Positions 9,631 through 20,088 are shown, counted from the first letter of the stretch. The stretch is DNA of 64,000 nucleotides from Roseibium album (GCA_001404055.1 CXTY01000003.1:62001-126000); one strand, 5' to 3'. Numbers and translations: made by a program. Notes: generated by a model from the letters alone, not told the origin.

Positions 9631-11475
9631 TTATTGCGTTTCTAACTCGAACTCGCGCATGTGAGCCTCGGCTTCCCTGGGTGTAAGCAAACCAGAGACG
9701 GCGTTGCCTTGAATAACAGTGCACCCGAGTTCTTTGAGGATCTTGACCTGCTCAGGTCGGTCAACGCCAGCTGCAGACGCCTCCAATCCAAATTCTCCAG
9801 CCAGACGAAGGATGGATTGAACAAGCTTTCGTTCGTTCTCACCGGTTTCAATTCCTGCGATCAGACCCGGGCTGATCTTGAGCCCCTCCGCTTCCACATG
9901 CAGTAGCAGGCCCGCGCCTCCGTGCCCTCCGCCGAATTGATCCAATGAAATCTGGCACCCCAGTCTGTTGATTTCATCCATTGCCTGAGAAAGCCCGTCA
10001 GTCTCATCAAACCGGATTATTTTTTCATCAAGCTCAATATGGATGTCGTTTCTGGAAAATTCGACGTCATCACTCATAGTCTTGATCGCCTCGCAAAAAC
10101 CCCGATCGTTGAGGCTGGCCCCGGTTAGATTGACCGACACGAAAAACGGTATGTTCGAAGACTCCCGCAGGCGCTTCACCTCCACCAATCCGCGCTGCAG
10201 AGCAAAGCGCTCGATCTCTGCGATGCGTTTGACATCTTCTTTCGAGGACAGAAGTTTGACCGGGTCGACCAATCCTTCTGAAGGATGAAGCCAGCGCGGT
10301 GTTACTTCGTATCCCACGATCTGCCGCCGGTTCGCACAGTACATTGGCTGCATCAGCAGCCGCAGATCTCCGGTTTCGAGATCCTGATCCAGTTGAGCCA
10401 GACTCATGCGTCTATACCGATGGGCTGCTCCAAGCGTATCGGTATACCAGGTGATCTGGCTGCGCCCGGATCTTTTGGCAGCGTACAGCGCCATATCTGC
10501 CCTGTTGATCAATTCAGATGCGCTTAGCTTAGATCCATCCGCCAAAACGAGGCCAACACTTCCGCCAACCCTCAGCCTGTGTCCATCCACCTTTACCGGC
10601 TTGGCAAGACCAGCCAGTATTTGCGCGCCGAGAGCTTCCATGTGTTCAGCACTTTCAGGCTCAGGCAACACGGCGAGAAACTCGTCACCACCGATACGCG
10701 CCACGACACCCTTGTCACCTAGCACTGACATCAGTGCGTCCGCTGCATGCCGCAAAACCGCATCACCGGCGCTGTGTCCGTGCGCGTCATTGACGTCTTT
10801 AAAGTGGTCAAGGTCAAAATGAACGAGACCAATCTGGCTACTGCTCCCCATCGAGGCAGTGACCTGTTCCTGCAAAAAGGAAGATAATTTCGATCGATTG
10901 GCGACACCGGTAAGGTCATCGTGCTCCGCCTGATGCTTCAGCCGGTTTTGCGCTTCTTCCAATTCCTTCAGATGCTCGACCTGGTTGGTCACATCGCGGC
11001 AGATGAGGATAATCTTGGTATTCTCTTTTCGGTCGGCCTCAACGACGGCAAAAGTCAGCTCGTTCCAGAAATACTCACCGTTTGCCCGCCGGTTCAGTAT
11101 GAGCTCGTTCCCACCCGTCTTGATCTTGGTGAGGTCATACTGGAAATTCTCTACTTCCTCAGGAGACAGCTGATTGTTCGGTGTGAGGATATATTCCTGA
11201 GGCCGCCGTCCCAACACCTCTTCGGCAGAGTATCCGGTGATCCGGGAATATGACGGGTTTGACCACTCGATTTGCCCGTTGACATTCTGTATCAGCAAGC
11301 CTTCGTGCGCATGCTCGACAACGAGTTTCAGAATTTCAGCCTCTCTCCTGAGCTCGGCGTTGTCACCGCGATCAGGCCGCCGTCCGATCCAAAAGCCGCC
11401 AAAATATCCAACGGCCAGGAGCGCCGCAACAACTCCCAACCAGTAAAATAAATCGAGGATAGGCCATTCAGACAT
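9631..11475 (-). CDS. membrane PAS-GGDEF-EAL protein with degenerate EAL domain
   Basis: A 614-residue inner-membrane signalling protein. Order: one N-terminal helix (about 9-30), a PAS domain with PAC segment (about 45-165), GGDEF domain (about 180-345) and EAL domain (about 360-605). The cyclase signature RIGGDEF at about 260-266 is intact, with no RxxD product-inhibition site (GDKG there instead). The EAL signature is EVT (390-392), the metal-binding DDFG is DQFGGG (512-517), and the usual KID is KIS, so phosphodiesterase activity is unlikely. Best read as a diguanylate cyclase with a regulatory or binding EAL module. Confidence 0.9.
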   Translation of the reverse strand: MSEWPILDLFYWLGVVAALLAVGYFGGFWIGRRPDRGDNAELRREAEILKLVVEHAHEGLLIQNVNGQIEWSNPSYSRITGYSAEEVLGRRPQEYILTPNNQLSPEEVENFQYDLTKIKTGGNELILNRRANGEYFWNELTFAVVEADRKENTKIILICRDVTNQVEHLKELEEAQNRLKHQAEHDDLTGVANRSKLSSFLQEQVTASMGSSSQIGLVHFDLDHFKDVNDAHGHSAGDAVLRHAADALMSVLGDKGVVARIGGDEFLAVLPEPESAEHMEALGAQILAGLAKPVKVDGHRLRVGGSVGLVLADGSKLSASELINRADMALYAAKRSGRSQITWYTDTLGAAHRYRRMSLAQLDQDLETGDLRLLMQPMYCANRRQIVGYEVTPRWLHPSEGLVDPVKLLSSKEDVKRIAEIERFALQRGLVEVKRLRESSNIPFFVSVNLTGASLNDRGFCEAIKTMSDDVEFSRNDIHIELDEKIIRFDETDGLSQAMDEINRLGCQISLDQFGGGHGGAGLLLHVEAEGLKISPGLIAGIETGENERKLVQSILRLAGEFGLEASAAGVDRPEQVKILKELGCTVIQGNAVSGLLTPREAEAHMREFELETQ

Positions 11476-11622
11476 ATACTCTGGGATACCTCGTATTGAG
11501 ATTTATAGTCAGCTCAAGGATACACCTAGTCTAAACCCTTGAACCAACAACAAAACAGCGAAACCCACCACAATTTTATCGTTAGTATTACTAATATTCG
11601 GTGCAATTTCCGGATTCCTGCC

Positions 11623-12942
11623 TCAAGAAGCACGAACGCTTTGAAGAAATTGCCCGACCTGAGACTGCAAGTTGTTGGAAAGTTCACCCAACTCCGCCGA
11701 GGCATTTTGCATTTCGTTTGTCACAGATCGGCTTGTATCCATGACCTCACTAAGCGTATTGACGTTTCTTTCAACCAACTCGGAACTTGAGCGTGCTGTT
11801 TGTGCGTTGCCGCTGATTTCCTGCGTGGAAACCGTCTGTTCCTCGACAGCTTCACGGATCTTGCCCGAAATCTCACTCACACGCCCGATTGTTTCGGCAA
11901 TCGAACGGATTGCTGCCTCCGACAAATTCGCAACTTCCTGAACTGATGTCACCTGAGCCGAAATGTCATCAGTCGCCTTGGTCGTCTGTTCCGCAAGCGC
12001 CTTGACCTCGTTTGCAACCACTGCAAACCCGCGACCTGCTTCGCCTGCCCGCGCAGCCTCAATAGTCGCATTCAGGGCGAGCAAATTGGTTTGACTGGCA
12101 ATCTGACTGATGAGTGCAACAATCTCGCCAATAGCACGCCCTGTCTCCGACAGGCGTCCAACGATTTCATCGGTTTTCCGCGCTTCTGCGACAGCGGCAC
12201 TGGCAATGTTGGTTGCCTGGTCCACGTCTTCACGAACACGCATCAGTGACAAGGACAATCCTTCTGCAGAGATTGTCACACTTCCCACGGAGCTGCTTGC
12301 TTCAGAAGAAGCCTGATGAACTTCGCGAACGGCCTGAAGCGAGGAGCCAACGGCTTGGTCAAGGTGACTGGAATTGCTTTCAACGCTGCCTGCGGCTTTG
12401 GACAAGGCAGACACAACGCTGATTACGGATTTTTCAAAGTCGTCGGCGACATCCTGCATCAAAGCCTTACGCTCTTCGCTCAACGCCTGCTCGTGCGCCA
12501 AATCTTGCTCAGCCTGCATCATTGCCTTCTCTGAAAGATTCTCTCTGAAGGATGTCACAGAGCGGGCTATCGCACCGATTTCATCGCTTCTTTCATCACC
12601 CTCGATCTGAATATCGAGACTTCCTTGTGACAATTTATCCAGACCGTTTTGCAGGCGGGCGAGCGGACGGGCCACACCTAGTGCGAGGACCAACGCAAGA
12701 CCCAGGAACGCTGCTCCAATCGGGGAAACAACCAAGCCAATCGTAATCATTTGGTCCAGAATCAGAGCATCAATATTGCCTGAGACGTCACCGGACAGAA
12801 ATTGCTGGGCGCCCTGCTGTGTTCCAATTTCCTGCATGAAGGCTTGCCGGAAAGTGTAAAAGGAAAACGCCGTTCCTGCCATCATAATGCCGGCGGCTGT
12901 CAGAACCATGGTGACAAACCTGCCCTTGATCGAAAGTGTCAC
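11623..12942 (-). CDS. methyl-accepting chemotaxis protein
   Basis: A 439-residue chemoreceptor with two membrane helices (about 10-30 and 62-90) enclosing only about 30-35 periplasmic residues, followed by a HAMP region and the long antiparallel coiled-coil signalling domain. The hairpin tip is recognisable: [20 protein letters not shown] followed by [18 protein letters not shown]. The tiny external part suggests it senses through the membrane, through HAMP or via partners rather than a classical ligand domain. GTG start with a GGAG site eight bases upstream. The upstream region carries four ACGTA repeats. Confidence 0.92.
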   Translation of the reverse strand: MTLSIKGRFVTMVLTAAGIMMAGTAFSFYTFRQAFMQEIGTQQGAQQFLSGDVSGNIDALILDQMITIGLVVSPIGAAFLGLALVLALGVARPLARLQNGLDKLSQGSLDIQIEGDERSDEIGAIARSVTSFRENLSEKAMMQAEQDLAHEQALSEERKALMQDVADDFEKSVISVVSALSKAAGSVESNSSHLDQAVGSSLQAVREVHQASSEASSSVGSVTISAEGLSLSLMRVREDVDQATNIASAAVAEARKTDEIVGRLSETGRAIGEIVALISQIASQTNLLALNATIEAARAGEAGRGFAVVANEVKALAEQTTKATDDISAQVTSVQEVANLSEAAIRSIAETIGRVSEISGKIREAVEEQTVSTQEISGNAQTARSSSELVERNVNTLSEVMDTSRSVTNEMQNASAELGELSNNLQSQVGQFLQSVRAS

Positions 12943-13021
12943 AATACTACTCCGATGTTGCTACCCTGCTCGGCACCGCCCGATCCCGTTCCCCAGAAAA
13001 TCACCAAGCGGGCGCAGGCTA

Positions 13022-13073
13022 ACGTACATCACGTAAAAAATACGTAACTACAGGTACTTAGGGGTAATACGTA
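13022..13073. promoter_or_regulatory. ACGTA repeat cluster upstream of the chemoreceptor gene
   Basis: ACGTA occurs four times in 52 bp (13022, 13031, 13042, 13069), in an AT-rich stretch 80-130 bp upstream of the GTG start of the chemoreceptor gene. The arrangement looks like a transcription-factor binding array, but the regulator cannot be named. Confidence 0.4.
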
Positions 13074-13164
13074 GTAAAAAAGACTAATCCGGATTCAGAT
13101 ACGATCCGCTCCCTTGTCCGCTTTCATTCCAGGTGCAAAAGCGACAAGGCTCACGTCTGAACCG

Positions 13165-15018
13165 TCAGGTTAGGGCAGGTTCTGTTTTCAAGAAACCACC
13201 TGATTGGCGATGCCAGAGTTGGGCATAGAGCCCGTTTTCCTGAGACAATAGGACCTCATGGCTGCCTTCTTGTACCACCCGTCCATTATTCATGACGATC
13301 AGGCGGTCCATCGCTGCAATTGTGGACAAGCGATGCGCGATGGCAATCACCGTTTTCCCCGCCATCAAACCCTGAAGGTTTTCCTGGATCGCCGCTTCAA
13401 CTTCTGAATCCAGAGCCGAGGTTGCTTCATCCAGCACAAGAATTGGTGCATCCTTCAAAAGGACCCGGGCAATCGCGATGCGCTGGCGCTGTCCTCCAGA
13501 AAGTTTGACACCGCGCTCGCCGACAAATGCATCAAATCCCCGCCTGCCTTTTTTGTCTTCAAGCCCTTCAATGAAATCCAGAGCATGTGCCTTTCGAGCC
13601 GCCGCAACGAGGTCTTTCTCACCAGCATCGGGCCGACCATAAAGAATGTTTTCTCGAATAGATCGATGCAGCAAGGAAGGGTCTTGGGTAACCATTCCGA
13701 TGGACCGGCGAAGCGTCTCTTGCGAGACGTCCCTTAAATCCTGTCCATCGATCAAAATTCGCCCTGCTTCCACATCGTAAAATCGCAACAACAAGCTTGT
13801 CAGCGTTGTTTTCCCGGCACCCGACGGTCCAACAAGACCGACCCGTTCGCCTGGATCAATGGTCAAGTCCATATGATCAATCACCCCATCGGACTTGCCA
13901 TAGTGAAACCGGATATTTTCAAATCGCACCTCTCCTTTCGAAATGTTCAAAGGCGGAGCTTCTGGCTTGTCCATCAAAAGGATCGGTTTGATGATTGTTT
14001 CCATGCTGTCCTGAAGCGATCCAAAGTGGCGGAACAGGCCGTTCAACTGATTGAAAAGCCGATTCAACAAGATGTTGAGCCTGAGAATAAGACTGAGTGC
14101 GAAGGCGACATGTCCGGTGCTGATTGCTCCGTCTTGCCAAATCTTCAATGCAAGCCCTGCAATTGCAACAATCATAACGCCGTTGATGACCGTCATCGTC
14201 ATGCGGATAGTCGTTAAAAGGCGCGTAAACCTCTGCAATTTTGCAATAAAACCTTCGACCGACGCCCTGGCACCCCGGTTTTCCTCAACTACAGACCCGA
14301 AGAGTTTAACCGACTGAATGTTGGTATAGGTATCAACAAGTCGTCCTGTAACACCTGAATATGCATTGGCCATGGACTTTGCTGCATCACGAACTCTGGG
14401 CACGATTTTCCACGCAGCCACAGCAAAAAATATCAGCCATAGACCAACAACAGCCCCCAGCCTGATGTCCAGTTCGGCAATCAGAACCAGCGTGGTGATC
14501 GCATACACCACAATGAACCAGGCAACCTGCAGCAGGTTGACCATGAAGTCACCGGCAGACATTCCTGACTGCATGACTTTTTGGGACAACCGCCCGGCCA
14601 GGTCATCCTGGAAATAGCTGAGGCTCTGCTTCATGACCCTCTGGTGGCACTGCCAGCGAACTAAGTTGAAGAAACCGGGAACAACCGCTTGTTCTTCAAT
14701 CAATGCCATCAGGGAGTTGACGAGGGCCCTGACAACAAGAACTACAAAGGCCATTCCAAGCAGCGTCCAGGCGTGATCGGCAAAGAAAGTTGACCTGTTG
14801 CTGGTGTCCAGAAGATCGACGATGTTCCCCAGAAAATTGAAGACCGCAACTTCAACAAAAGCCGATATCACGCCGAGCACGAGCATTGCCGCAAACGGCC
14901 AGCGAACCTGGCTGACAAAATAATAAAGAAAGGCAAAACCGCCGCGCGGCATGTCGTTTGTTGGCGGGCCCCTGAAGGGATTGATCCATGATTCAAAAAG
15001 GCGGAATAGCCAGGACAA
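13165..15018 (-). CDS. ABC exporter, fused permease and ATPase (paralogue B)
   Basis: A 617-residue half-transporter closely related to the exporter at 6947-8785. About six N-terminal helices are followed by an ATPase domain with Walker A GPSGAGKTT, signature LSGGQRQRIAIAR, Walker B ILVLDEATSALDSE and switch IAIAHRLSTIAAMDRL. The C-terminal wording (GLYAQLWHRQSGGFL) is nearly the same as in paralogue A. Start is TTG at 15018, supported by a strong GGAGG eight bases upstream and by the MSWLFRLFESWINPF opening that matches the paralogue. The two may act separately or as a heterodimer; the substrate is unknown. Confidence 0.92.
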   Translation of the reverse strand: MSWLFRLFESWINPFRGPPTNDMPRGGFAFLYYFVSQVRWPFAAMLVLGVISAFVEVAVFNFLGNIVDLLDTSNRSTFFADHAWTLLGMAFVVLVVRALVNSLMALIEEQAVVPGFFNLVRWQCHQRVMKQSLSYFQDDLAGRLSQKVMQSGMSAGDFMVNLLQVAWFIVVYAITTLVLIAELDIRLGAVVGLWLIFFAVAAWKIVPRVRDAAKSMANAYSGVTGRLVDTYTNIQSVKLFGSVVEENRGARASVEGFIAKLQRFTRLLTTIRMTMTVINGVMIVAIAGLALKIWQDGAISTGHVAFALSLILRLNILLNRLFNQLNGLFRHFGSLQDSMETIIKPILLMDKPEAPPLNISKGEVRFENIRFHYGKSDGVIDHMDLTIDPGERVGLVGPSGAGKTTLTSLLLRFYDVEAGRILIDGQDLRDVSQETLRRSIGMVTQDPSLLHRSIRENILYGRPDAGEKDLVAAARKAHALDFIEGLEDKKGRRGFDAFVGERGVKLSGGQRQRIAIARVLLKDAPILVLDEATSALDSEVEAAIQENLQGLMAGKTVIAIAHRLSTIAAMDRLIVMNNGRVVQEGSHEVLLSQENGLYAQLWHRQSGGFLKTEPALT

Positions 15019-15183
15019 AACACGCCTCCGTGAGGGGATTAAGAGCGAATCTTCTGATCATCCTACGCACCCGGAGAGATTTTGACCCGGACAATTTGTG
15101 GATTCAGGTACAGGCCATCCCATGACAAATCTGGATGTAGCTGATATGCACCGCTGCCAGTAGATAAAAATCGTCAATTCATC

Positions 15184-15654
15184 ATGCCAGAAATAGCCCT
15201 TTACCAACCGGACATTCCGCAAAACACCGGCACGATGCTGCGCTTGGCCGCTTGCATGGGAGTGACGGTGCATCTGATCGAGCCCGCTGGATTTCCAATC
15301 TCCGACAGCGCACTCAAACGCGCAGGTATGGATTATCTGGAGCGCGCAACAATGAAGCGCCACACATCGTTTTCAACATTTGAAAGCTGGCGGATTTCGC
15401 AAGACCGGCGCCTCATCCTGCTGACAACAAAATCTGCGCAGGTGTATACCAAGTTTGCTTTCGAGGCTGACGACATCCTGTTGATGGGCCGGGAAAGTTC
15501 TGGCGTGCCAGACGAGGTTCACACACTTGCCGATGCCAGATTGACGATTCCGATGGCAGCTGAAATGCGTTCGATCAACGTTGCGATTTCCGCAGGAATG
15601 GTGCTCGGTGAAGCCTTGCGACAAACCGGTACATTTCCTAAAAACCAAGATTGA
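15184..15654 (+). CDS. trmL: tRNA (cytidine(34)-2'-O)-methyltransferase
   Basis: A 156-residue SPOUT-superfamily enzyme that methylates the ribose of the wobble base in leucine tRNAs using S-adenosylmethionine. The knot motifs are present: [18 protein letters not shown] at the N-terminus, [16 protein letters not shown] in the middle, and [20 protein letters not shown] near the C-terminus. Length equals the usual family length. It diverges from the ABC exporter and is followed closely by hemF. Confidence 0.93.
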   Translation: MPEIALYQPDIPQNTGTMLRLAACMGVTVHLIEPAGFPISDSALKRAGMDYLERATMKRHTSFSTFESWRISQDRRLILLTTKSAQVYTKFAFEADDILLMGRESSGVPDEVHTLADARLTIPMAAEMRSINVAISAGMVLGEALRQTGTFPKNQD

Positions 15655-15713
15655 TACTCAAACGCGCTTTTTCCAGTGTCGGAGCAAGGCGTCAAACTTC
15701 CAGGACTGATCTC

Positions 15714-16640
15714 ATGAATGCAACATCACCGGAAAATCGTGGTGGACCGATCCCGGACGGGATTGAAGACAAGAAGTTGACCGCTCCCGCCTGGTTCAGA
15801 GAGTTGCGCGACCGGATTTGTAAGGCAATTGAAGATCTGGAAGATGAAATCGGCACGCTTTCAGGCCCGATGAGCGATCAGCCTGCCGGGCGGTTTGAAC
15901 GCACCCCATGGGAACGAACCGACAGCACTGGCGGTAAAGGCGGCGGTGGCGTCATGTCCATGATGAATGGCCGTGTTTTTGAAAAGGTTGGCGTGCACAT
16001 CTCAACGGTGCACGGCGAATTCTCTCCTGAATTTCGCGGCCAGATTCCCGGTGCAAGCGAGGACCCGCGGTTCTGGGCGTCCGGCATCAGCCTCATTGCG
16101 CATCCACAGAACCCGCACGTTCCAGCCGTTCACATGAACACAAGAATGGTTGTTACAACGAAGCAATGGTTTGGTGGCGGTGCTGATCTGACGCCCGTTC
16201 TCGATGCCCGCAGGACCCAGGAAGACCCGGACACGAAAACTTTTCACGAAGCAATGCAGGCAGCTTGCACACCACATGCAATAGCTGACTACAACGCTTA
16301 CAAGAGCTGGTGTGACGACTACTTTTTCCTGAAGCATCGCAACGAAGCGCGTGGCATCGGTGGGATTTTTTACGACTATCTTCACAGCGATGACTGGGAT
16401 GCGGATTTCGCCTTTACCAAAGACGTGGGGCTGGCATTTCTGAATGTCTATCCCGAACTCGTCCGGCGGAATTTTGAAAAATCCTGGACTGAAGCCGACA
16501 GGGAAGAACAGTTAATCCGCCGCGGCCGCTACGTTGAATATAATCTGCTCTATGATCGCGGTACGATATTCGGGCTGAAGACAGGTGGAAATGTTGCATC
16601 AATCCTGTCGTCGATGCCGCCTGTTGTGAAATGGCCGTAA
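15714..16640 (+). CDS. hemF: oxygen-dependent coproporphyrinogen III oxidase
   Basis: A 308-residue cytosolic enzyme of haem synthesis that converts coproporphyrinogen III to protoporphyrinogen IX using oxygen. Family blocks are complete: [37 protein letters not shown] and the C-terminal [17 protein letters not shown]. The ATG at 15714, with an AGGACTG site upstream, is preferred to an earlier TTG overlapping trmL. Use of this isoenzyme implies growth with oxygen; an HemN-type enzyme may exist elsewhere. Confidence 0.96.
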   Translation: MNATSPENRGGPIPDGIEDKKLTAPAWFRELRDRICKAIEDLEDEIGTLSGPMSDQPAGRFERTPWERTDSTGGKGGGGVMSMMNGRVFEKVGVHISTVHGEFSPEFRGQIPGASEDPRFWASGISLIAHPQNPHVPAVHMNTRMVVTTKQWFGGGADLTPVLDARRTQEDPDTKTFHEAMQAACTPHAIADYNAYKSWCDDYFFLKHRNEARGIGGIFYDYLHSDDWDADFAFTKDVGLAFLNVYPELVRRNFEKSWTEADREEQLIRRGRYVEYNLLYDRGTIFGLKTGGNVASILSSMPPVVKWP

Positions 16641-16663
16641 AGCGCGTCTGAGCAGCTCAGGTA

Positions 16664-17776
16664 TCAAGCGGCCGTCCCAGCCTTGGCGAAAGCAGTCGCG
16701 CGTTTGATTTCACCAAGCCCGTTCTCAAGGACCATTTGAGCGAATTGTAGCAGCATTTTCTGATCAAGCTTGGGACCCATATCCCGCATGGTTGCGATGG
16801 CACCCCTGGGTGAATGCGCGTCCTTGTAGGCTCTGGTTTCGGTCAACGCGGCAAAGATATCGCAAATTGTAATCAGTCTGACCTTCTGGGAAATACGGTT
16901 ACCTTTCAAACCGTCAGGATATCCGGAGCCATCCAGGAGTTCGTGATGCTGGATCGCCATCTTCTTGATGTCGATTGATATCTCGAGGCGGGGCTTCAGA
17001 ATCTCGCGTCCGAACATTGGATGACGGTCGATCAGGGCACGTTCTTCGTCGGTCAACCTTTCGGCTTTATCCAGAATGGACAGCGGAATTCGCATCTTTC
17101 CAACGTCGTGAATCAGACCGCCAGCGATAACTTCCCTGCAGTCGGATTCGGACCAACCCAGGCTCTTGGCAAAGGTTCCAGCCAGGCCAGCGACAGCAAG
17201 TGAATGGCTATAGGTAGCACTGTGATGACTTTGAACGGCATCCATCCAGGACGACAGACCGTCAAGCGACAAGGCGGTTAGTACCTCGCTTGCACTTTCG
17301 CTCATCAGGTTAACTTGAATCTTGCTGCTTTCGGCAGCTGAAAAACAAAGACTTTCCAAAAAGGCATTGCTGCTTCGATATGCCTTGACGGTCGTTTTCG
17401 CCGTACCTTCGGGCAATCGTGAACCGGCGTCAGTCGACGTCAGACTTCTAATTCGCCTCAGCAGCAGGGCAAAAGGCGTGTCCCTTTGCATTATCTCGGA
17501 TTTACCAAGCGCAGCCGCCTGAATGGCTTCACGGCGATTATTCTTGTCTACGAGGCAAATGACAGGAATTTCAGCAATGCTACCCCAAGACGACTTGAGC
17601 GCCGCCAAACCGGCATCACTTGCCTTGAGCAGTTCAACGACCGCAATCTGCGCATCCCCAATCGCCCGCGGAGATACTTTCGACATATCAATCAAGCGTG
17701 CTGAAAAAAAGAACGGCAATTTTCTAACAGGTGAATCCATAGGAAGCGATCCGTCAGAGATCAGAACAATTTCCAT
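16664..17776 (-). CDS. HD-GYP domain phosphodiesterase with receiver-like N-terminus
   Basis: A 370-residue protein. The N-terminal 115 residues resemble a response-regulator receiver fold without a clear phosphoacceptor pattern, so it may be a pseudo-receiver. The C-terminal HD-GYP domain has the full metal and signature set: HDVGKMRIP, RHPMFGREIL, HHELLDGSGYPDGLKG and ICDIFAALTETRAYK, which argues for active c-di-GMP hydrolysis to GMP. The ATG at 17776 follows GAGGCG at ribosome-binding distance and is preferred to starts 4 and 22 codons upstream. With the GGDEF proteins nearby it points to local c-di-GMP control. Confidence 0.9.
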   Translation of the reverse strand: MEIVLISDGSLPMDSPVRKLPFFFSARLIDMSKVSPRAIGDAQIAVVELLKASDAGLAALKSSWGSIAEIPVICLVDKNNRREAIQAAALGKSEIMQRDTPFALLLRRIRSLTSTDAGSRLPEGTAKTTVKAYRSSNAFLESLCFSAAESSKIQVNLMSESASEVLTALSLDGLSSWMDAVQSHHSATYSHSLAVAGLAGTFAKSLGWSESDCREVIAGGLIHDVGKMRIPLSILDKAERLTDEERALIDRHPMFGREILKPRLEISIDIKKMAIQHHELLDGSGYPDGLKGNRISQKVRLITICDIFAALTETRAYKDAHSPRGAIATMRDMGPKLDQKMLLQFAQMVLENGLGEIKRATAFAKAGTAA

Positions 17777-17891
17777 CAATCGCCTCATTGAACCGCAGAG
17801 CGCGTAGTCGCGGACAGACCACTCAAAAACCGGACACACCAACGCCAGGTCAACCTGCGACTATAGTGACGTGATTTTCCTAAAAATTTCC

Positions 17892-19136
17892 CTAAAGCAG
17901 CCCCTCGGCGCGTGTAATCAAGTCCTGTTTGCGCAGCGAAAACCCACTAATACGCCACTGATCTTCAAGTCCTTTGAGAAGATCACCAAGCTTAGGGCCC
18001 GGAGAATGACCAAAGGCAATCAAATCGGCCCCCTTCAACGGAAATTCCGGAATGGGTTGAACCCGAATATTTGCGAGCAATTCGGCAAATTGATGATCGT
18101 CCGCCTTTTGCCGCGCCCGCAAAGTCGACCAAAATGCCAGCAATCCGTCCATGGCGCCCTGCCGCCCGAAATCATATATGAGCGATGCTGCAGACGGGAA
18201 CCCAGCTGACTTCTTCAGGAATTTTCTCGCAGCCCATGCCTTCTTCATTCGCTTGCGCTCGGCATTTGAAAGGCGAAGACGGTCACATATACGCTCCAAG
18301 TCCTCACGCACAAAACCAGTCAGAACCAATAGCCCCAACTCCGGGTCCAGTATCTCGGGCGCATAAACTTCCAACTCACGCAAGGCATCATAGTTTTCCA
18401 GCCGCGCAAGGCCACCAGTAGCGATTTCCCACAGGCCACAATCATTCATCATGCGCAGTGCTCGAGCGGCAAGCGGCGCCTGCAAAAGACGGCGCATTTC
18501 GTGCCCGATCCGCTCCGCCGAAAGATGCCGGAGCCCGTCGCGCTGACGCAGACACGCACTGATCCCTGCGGGATCCATTTCGCCCTTGCCGTAAGCGGCA
18601 AAAATACGAAAAAATCTCAAGATGCGAAGATAGTCTTCTTTAATGCGCTTATCTGGATCACCGATAAATCGAACACGCCGAGCCAGACAATCTTCAAGTC
18701 CGCCGAGCGGGTCATGCAATTGACCATGTCGATCAACATAAAGAGCATTGAGCGTAAAATCCCGGCGCTCCGCGTCCTTCATCCAGTCCTTGCCAAAGAC
18801 AACCTTTGCCTGGCGGCCAAAGGTCTCCACGTCTTCACGCAAAGATGTGACTTCATAAGGATAACCGCTGCTGATAACCGTGATTGTTCCGTGATCAAGC
18901 CCTGTGCCGATCGGCTTCAGTCCAGCATCGGCCGTACGCCTCATGACATCATTCGGCAGCGCCGTTGTCGCGATGTCGACATCTGGAACCGCATGTCCCA
19001 ACAACGTGTTACGAACCGCGCCGCCCACGACCCGCGCCTCATCCCCACCTTGTTCGATCGCAGAAAAAACCGCCTGGATCCCGGGAGATTGCAGCCAATT
19101 GGCATGCCGGAGTATGTCGTTTGGCTTAACACTCAT
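17892..19136 (-). CDS. cca: CCA tRNA nucleotidyltransferase
   Basis: A 414-residue class II nucleotidyltransferase that builds or repairs the CCA end of tRNAs. The N-terminal catalytic domain shows ARVVGGAVRNTLLGH, the metal-binding DVDIATTALP and RRDFTLNALYVD, followed by the RNA-binding segment HDPLGGLEDCLARRVRFIGDP and RIKEDYLRILRFFRF-like motif. Length and layout fit alphaproteobacterial members. It is the last gene of a row with DUF1285, NUDIX and DUF6111 genes, 2 bp after DUF6111. Confidence 0.95.
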   Translation of the reverse strand: MSVKPNDILRHANWLQSPGIQAVFSAIEQGGDEARVVGGAVRNTLLGHAVPDVDIATTALPNDVMRRTADAGLKPIGTGLDHGTITVISSGYPYEVTSLREDVETFGRQAKVVFGKDWMKDAERRDFTLNALYVDRHGQLHDPLGGLEDCLARRVRFIGDPDKRIKEDYLRILRFFRIFAAYGKGEMDPAGISACLRQRDGLRHLSAERIGHEMRRLLQAPLAARALRMMNDCGLWEIATGGLARLENYDALRELEVYAPEILDPELGLLVLTGFVREDLERICDRLRLSNAERKRMKKAWAARKFLKKSAGFPSAASLIYDFGRQGAMDGLLAFWSTLRARQKADDHQFAELLANIRVQPIPEFPLKGADLIAFGHSPGPKLGDLLKGLEDQWRISGFSLRKQDLITRAEGLL

Positions 19137-19138
19137 GC

Positions 19139-19399
19139 TTATTCATACCGGCCCGGTACAAACACGCCATCACGCATTTCCGAAGGCCGGAAATCCCTGC
19201 CTTCCGAATCGGCTTCGAATGTCGCCATCGCAATGAAACCAATAATTACCAACGCCACCCCTGACAGGGTCAGCCATGCAACAGGACCCTTTGACCAGCG
19301 TTCCGGGTGATTGCTCCTCTTGCTAGCCCATAACCAGACAGCATAAAGGCAAAATGGCAGCACGAACAAAAGAACTTGTGTCAGAAAAACACGCAACAT
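19139..19399 (-). CDS. DUF6111 family small membrane protein
   Basis: An 86-residue protein with two hydrophobic segments (about 5-25 and 43-62) and a charged C-terminus rich in Asp/Glu/Arg. The sequence pattern and the position between a CoA-pyrophosphatase-type NUDIX gene and the CCA transferase gene match the alphaproteobacterial DUF6111 family, of unknown function. Its ATG overlaps the NUDIX stop as TGATG, so translation is coupled. Confidence 0.82.
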   Translation of the reverse strand: MLRVFLTQVLLFVLPFCLYAVWLWASKRSNHPERWSKGPVAWLTLSGVALVIIGFIAMATFEADSEGRDFRPSEMRDGVFVPGRYE

Positions 19400-20049
19400 C
19401 AGCGATATACCGTTTCATAAAAAGACCGGATAATTCCAGCGGTGACACCCCAGATATACCGTTCACCGAAGGGCATGGCATAAAAATATCGGCGTTTGCC
19501 CTGCCACTCACGGCTCTGTTTCTGGTGATTTGCCGGGTTCATCAGAAAATTCAAAGGAACTTCAAAGACATCGTCAACTTCGTCGGGGTTGGGCCGAAAG
19601 GACGTTGTCTCTAAAATTGTACCAACGACGGGGACTACCCTGTATCCTGAACCCGTCAGATAGGGCGCCAGGCTACCGAGCAGTTCCACGCGGCGCGTAT
19701 CCAGTCCGATTTCCTCGTCTGCCTCCCTGAGAGCGGCCTCGACGGGACCCTTGTCGGTCGGGTCGATTTTGCCGCCGGGAAAAGCGACTTGCCCAGCATG
19801 TGAATTCAGATGCCCGGTTCGCTGCGTCAGGACTACGGTTGGTCCGGCACTACGTTCCATGATTCCAATCAGAACGGCCGCGTCCCGAGGTGGCCCCTCC
19901 CATTTGGCATAAGGACCAAGTTCCGGATTCAATGTGTGATCACCCGCTTCCTGTTCTTGAACAAGTTGCGAGGTTTCCGAAAGGCGGGTGCGAATAAGTT
20001 GTGCCCAGTTTGGGTTTTCCAAAAATTCGTCAGACAGTGGTGCGTTCAT
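19399..20049 (-). CDS. NUDIX hydrolase, CoA pyrophosphatase type
   Basis: A 216-residue NUDIX enzyme. The box is GGKIDPTDKGPVEAALREADEEIGL, preceded by LNSHAGQVAFPGG, the hallmark of the NudL/CoA-diphosphatase group that cleaves coenzyme A to phosphopantetheine and 3',5'-ADP. The N-terminal 40 residues are variable. It is translationally coupled to DUF6111 (TGATG) and lies 39 bp downstream of the DUF1285 gene. Confidence 0.88.
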   Translation of the reverse strand: MNAPLSDEFLENPNWAQLIRTRLSETSQLVQEQEAGDHTLNPELGPYAKWEGPPRDAAVLIGIMERSAGPTVVLTQRTGHLNSHAGQVAFPGGKIDPTDKGPVEAALREADEEIGLDTRRVELLGSLAPYLTGSGYRVVPVVGTILETTSFRPNPDEVDDVFEVPLNFLMNPANHQKQSREWQGKRRYFYAMPFGERYIWGVTAGIIRSFYETVYR

Positions 20050-20088
20050 TCAATCAAGCCGTTTGATAGCCATTCAGGGCATTTTCGA

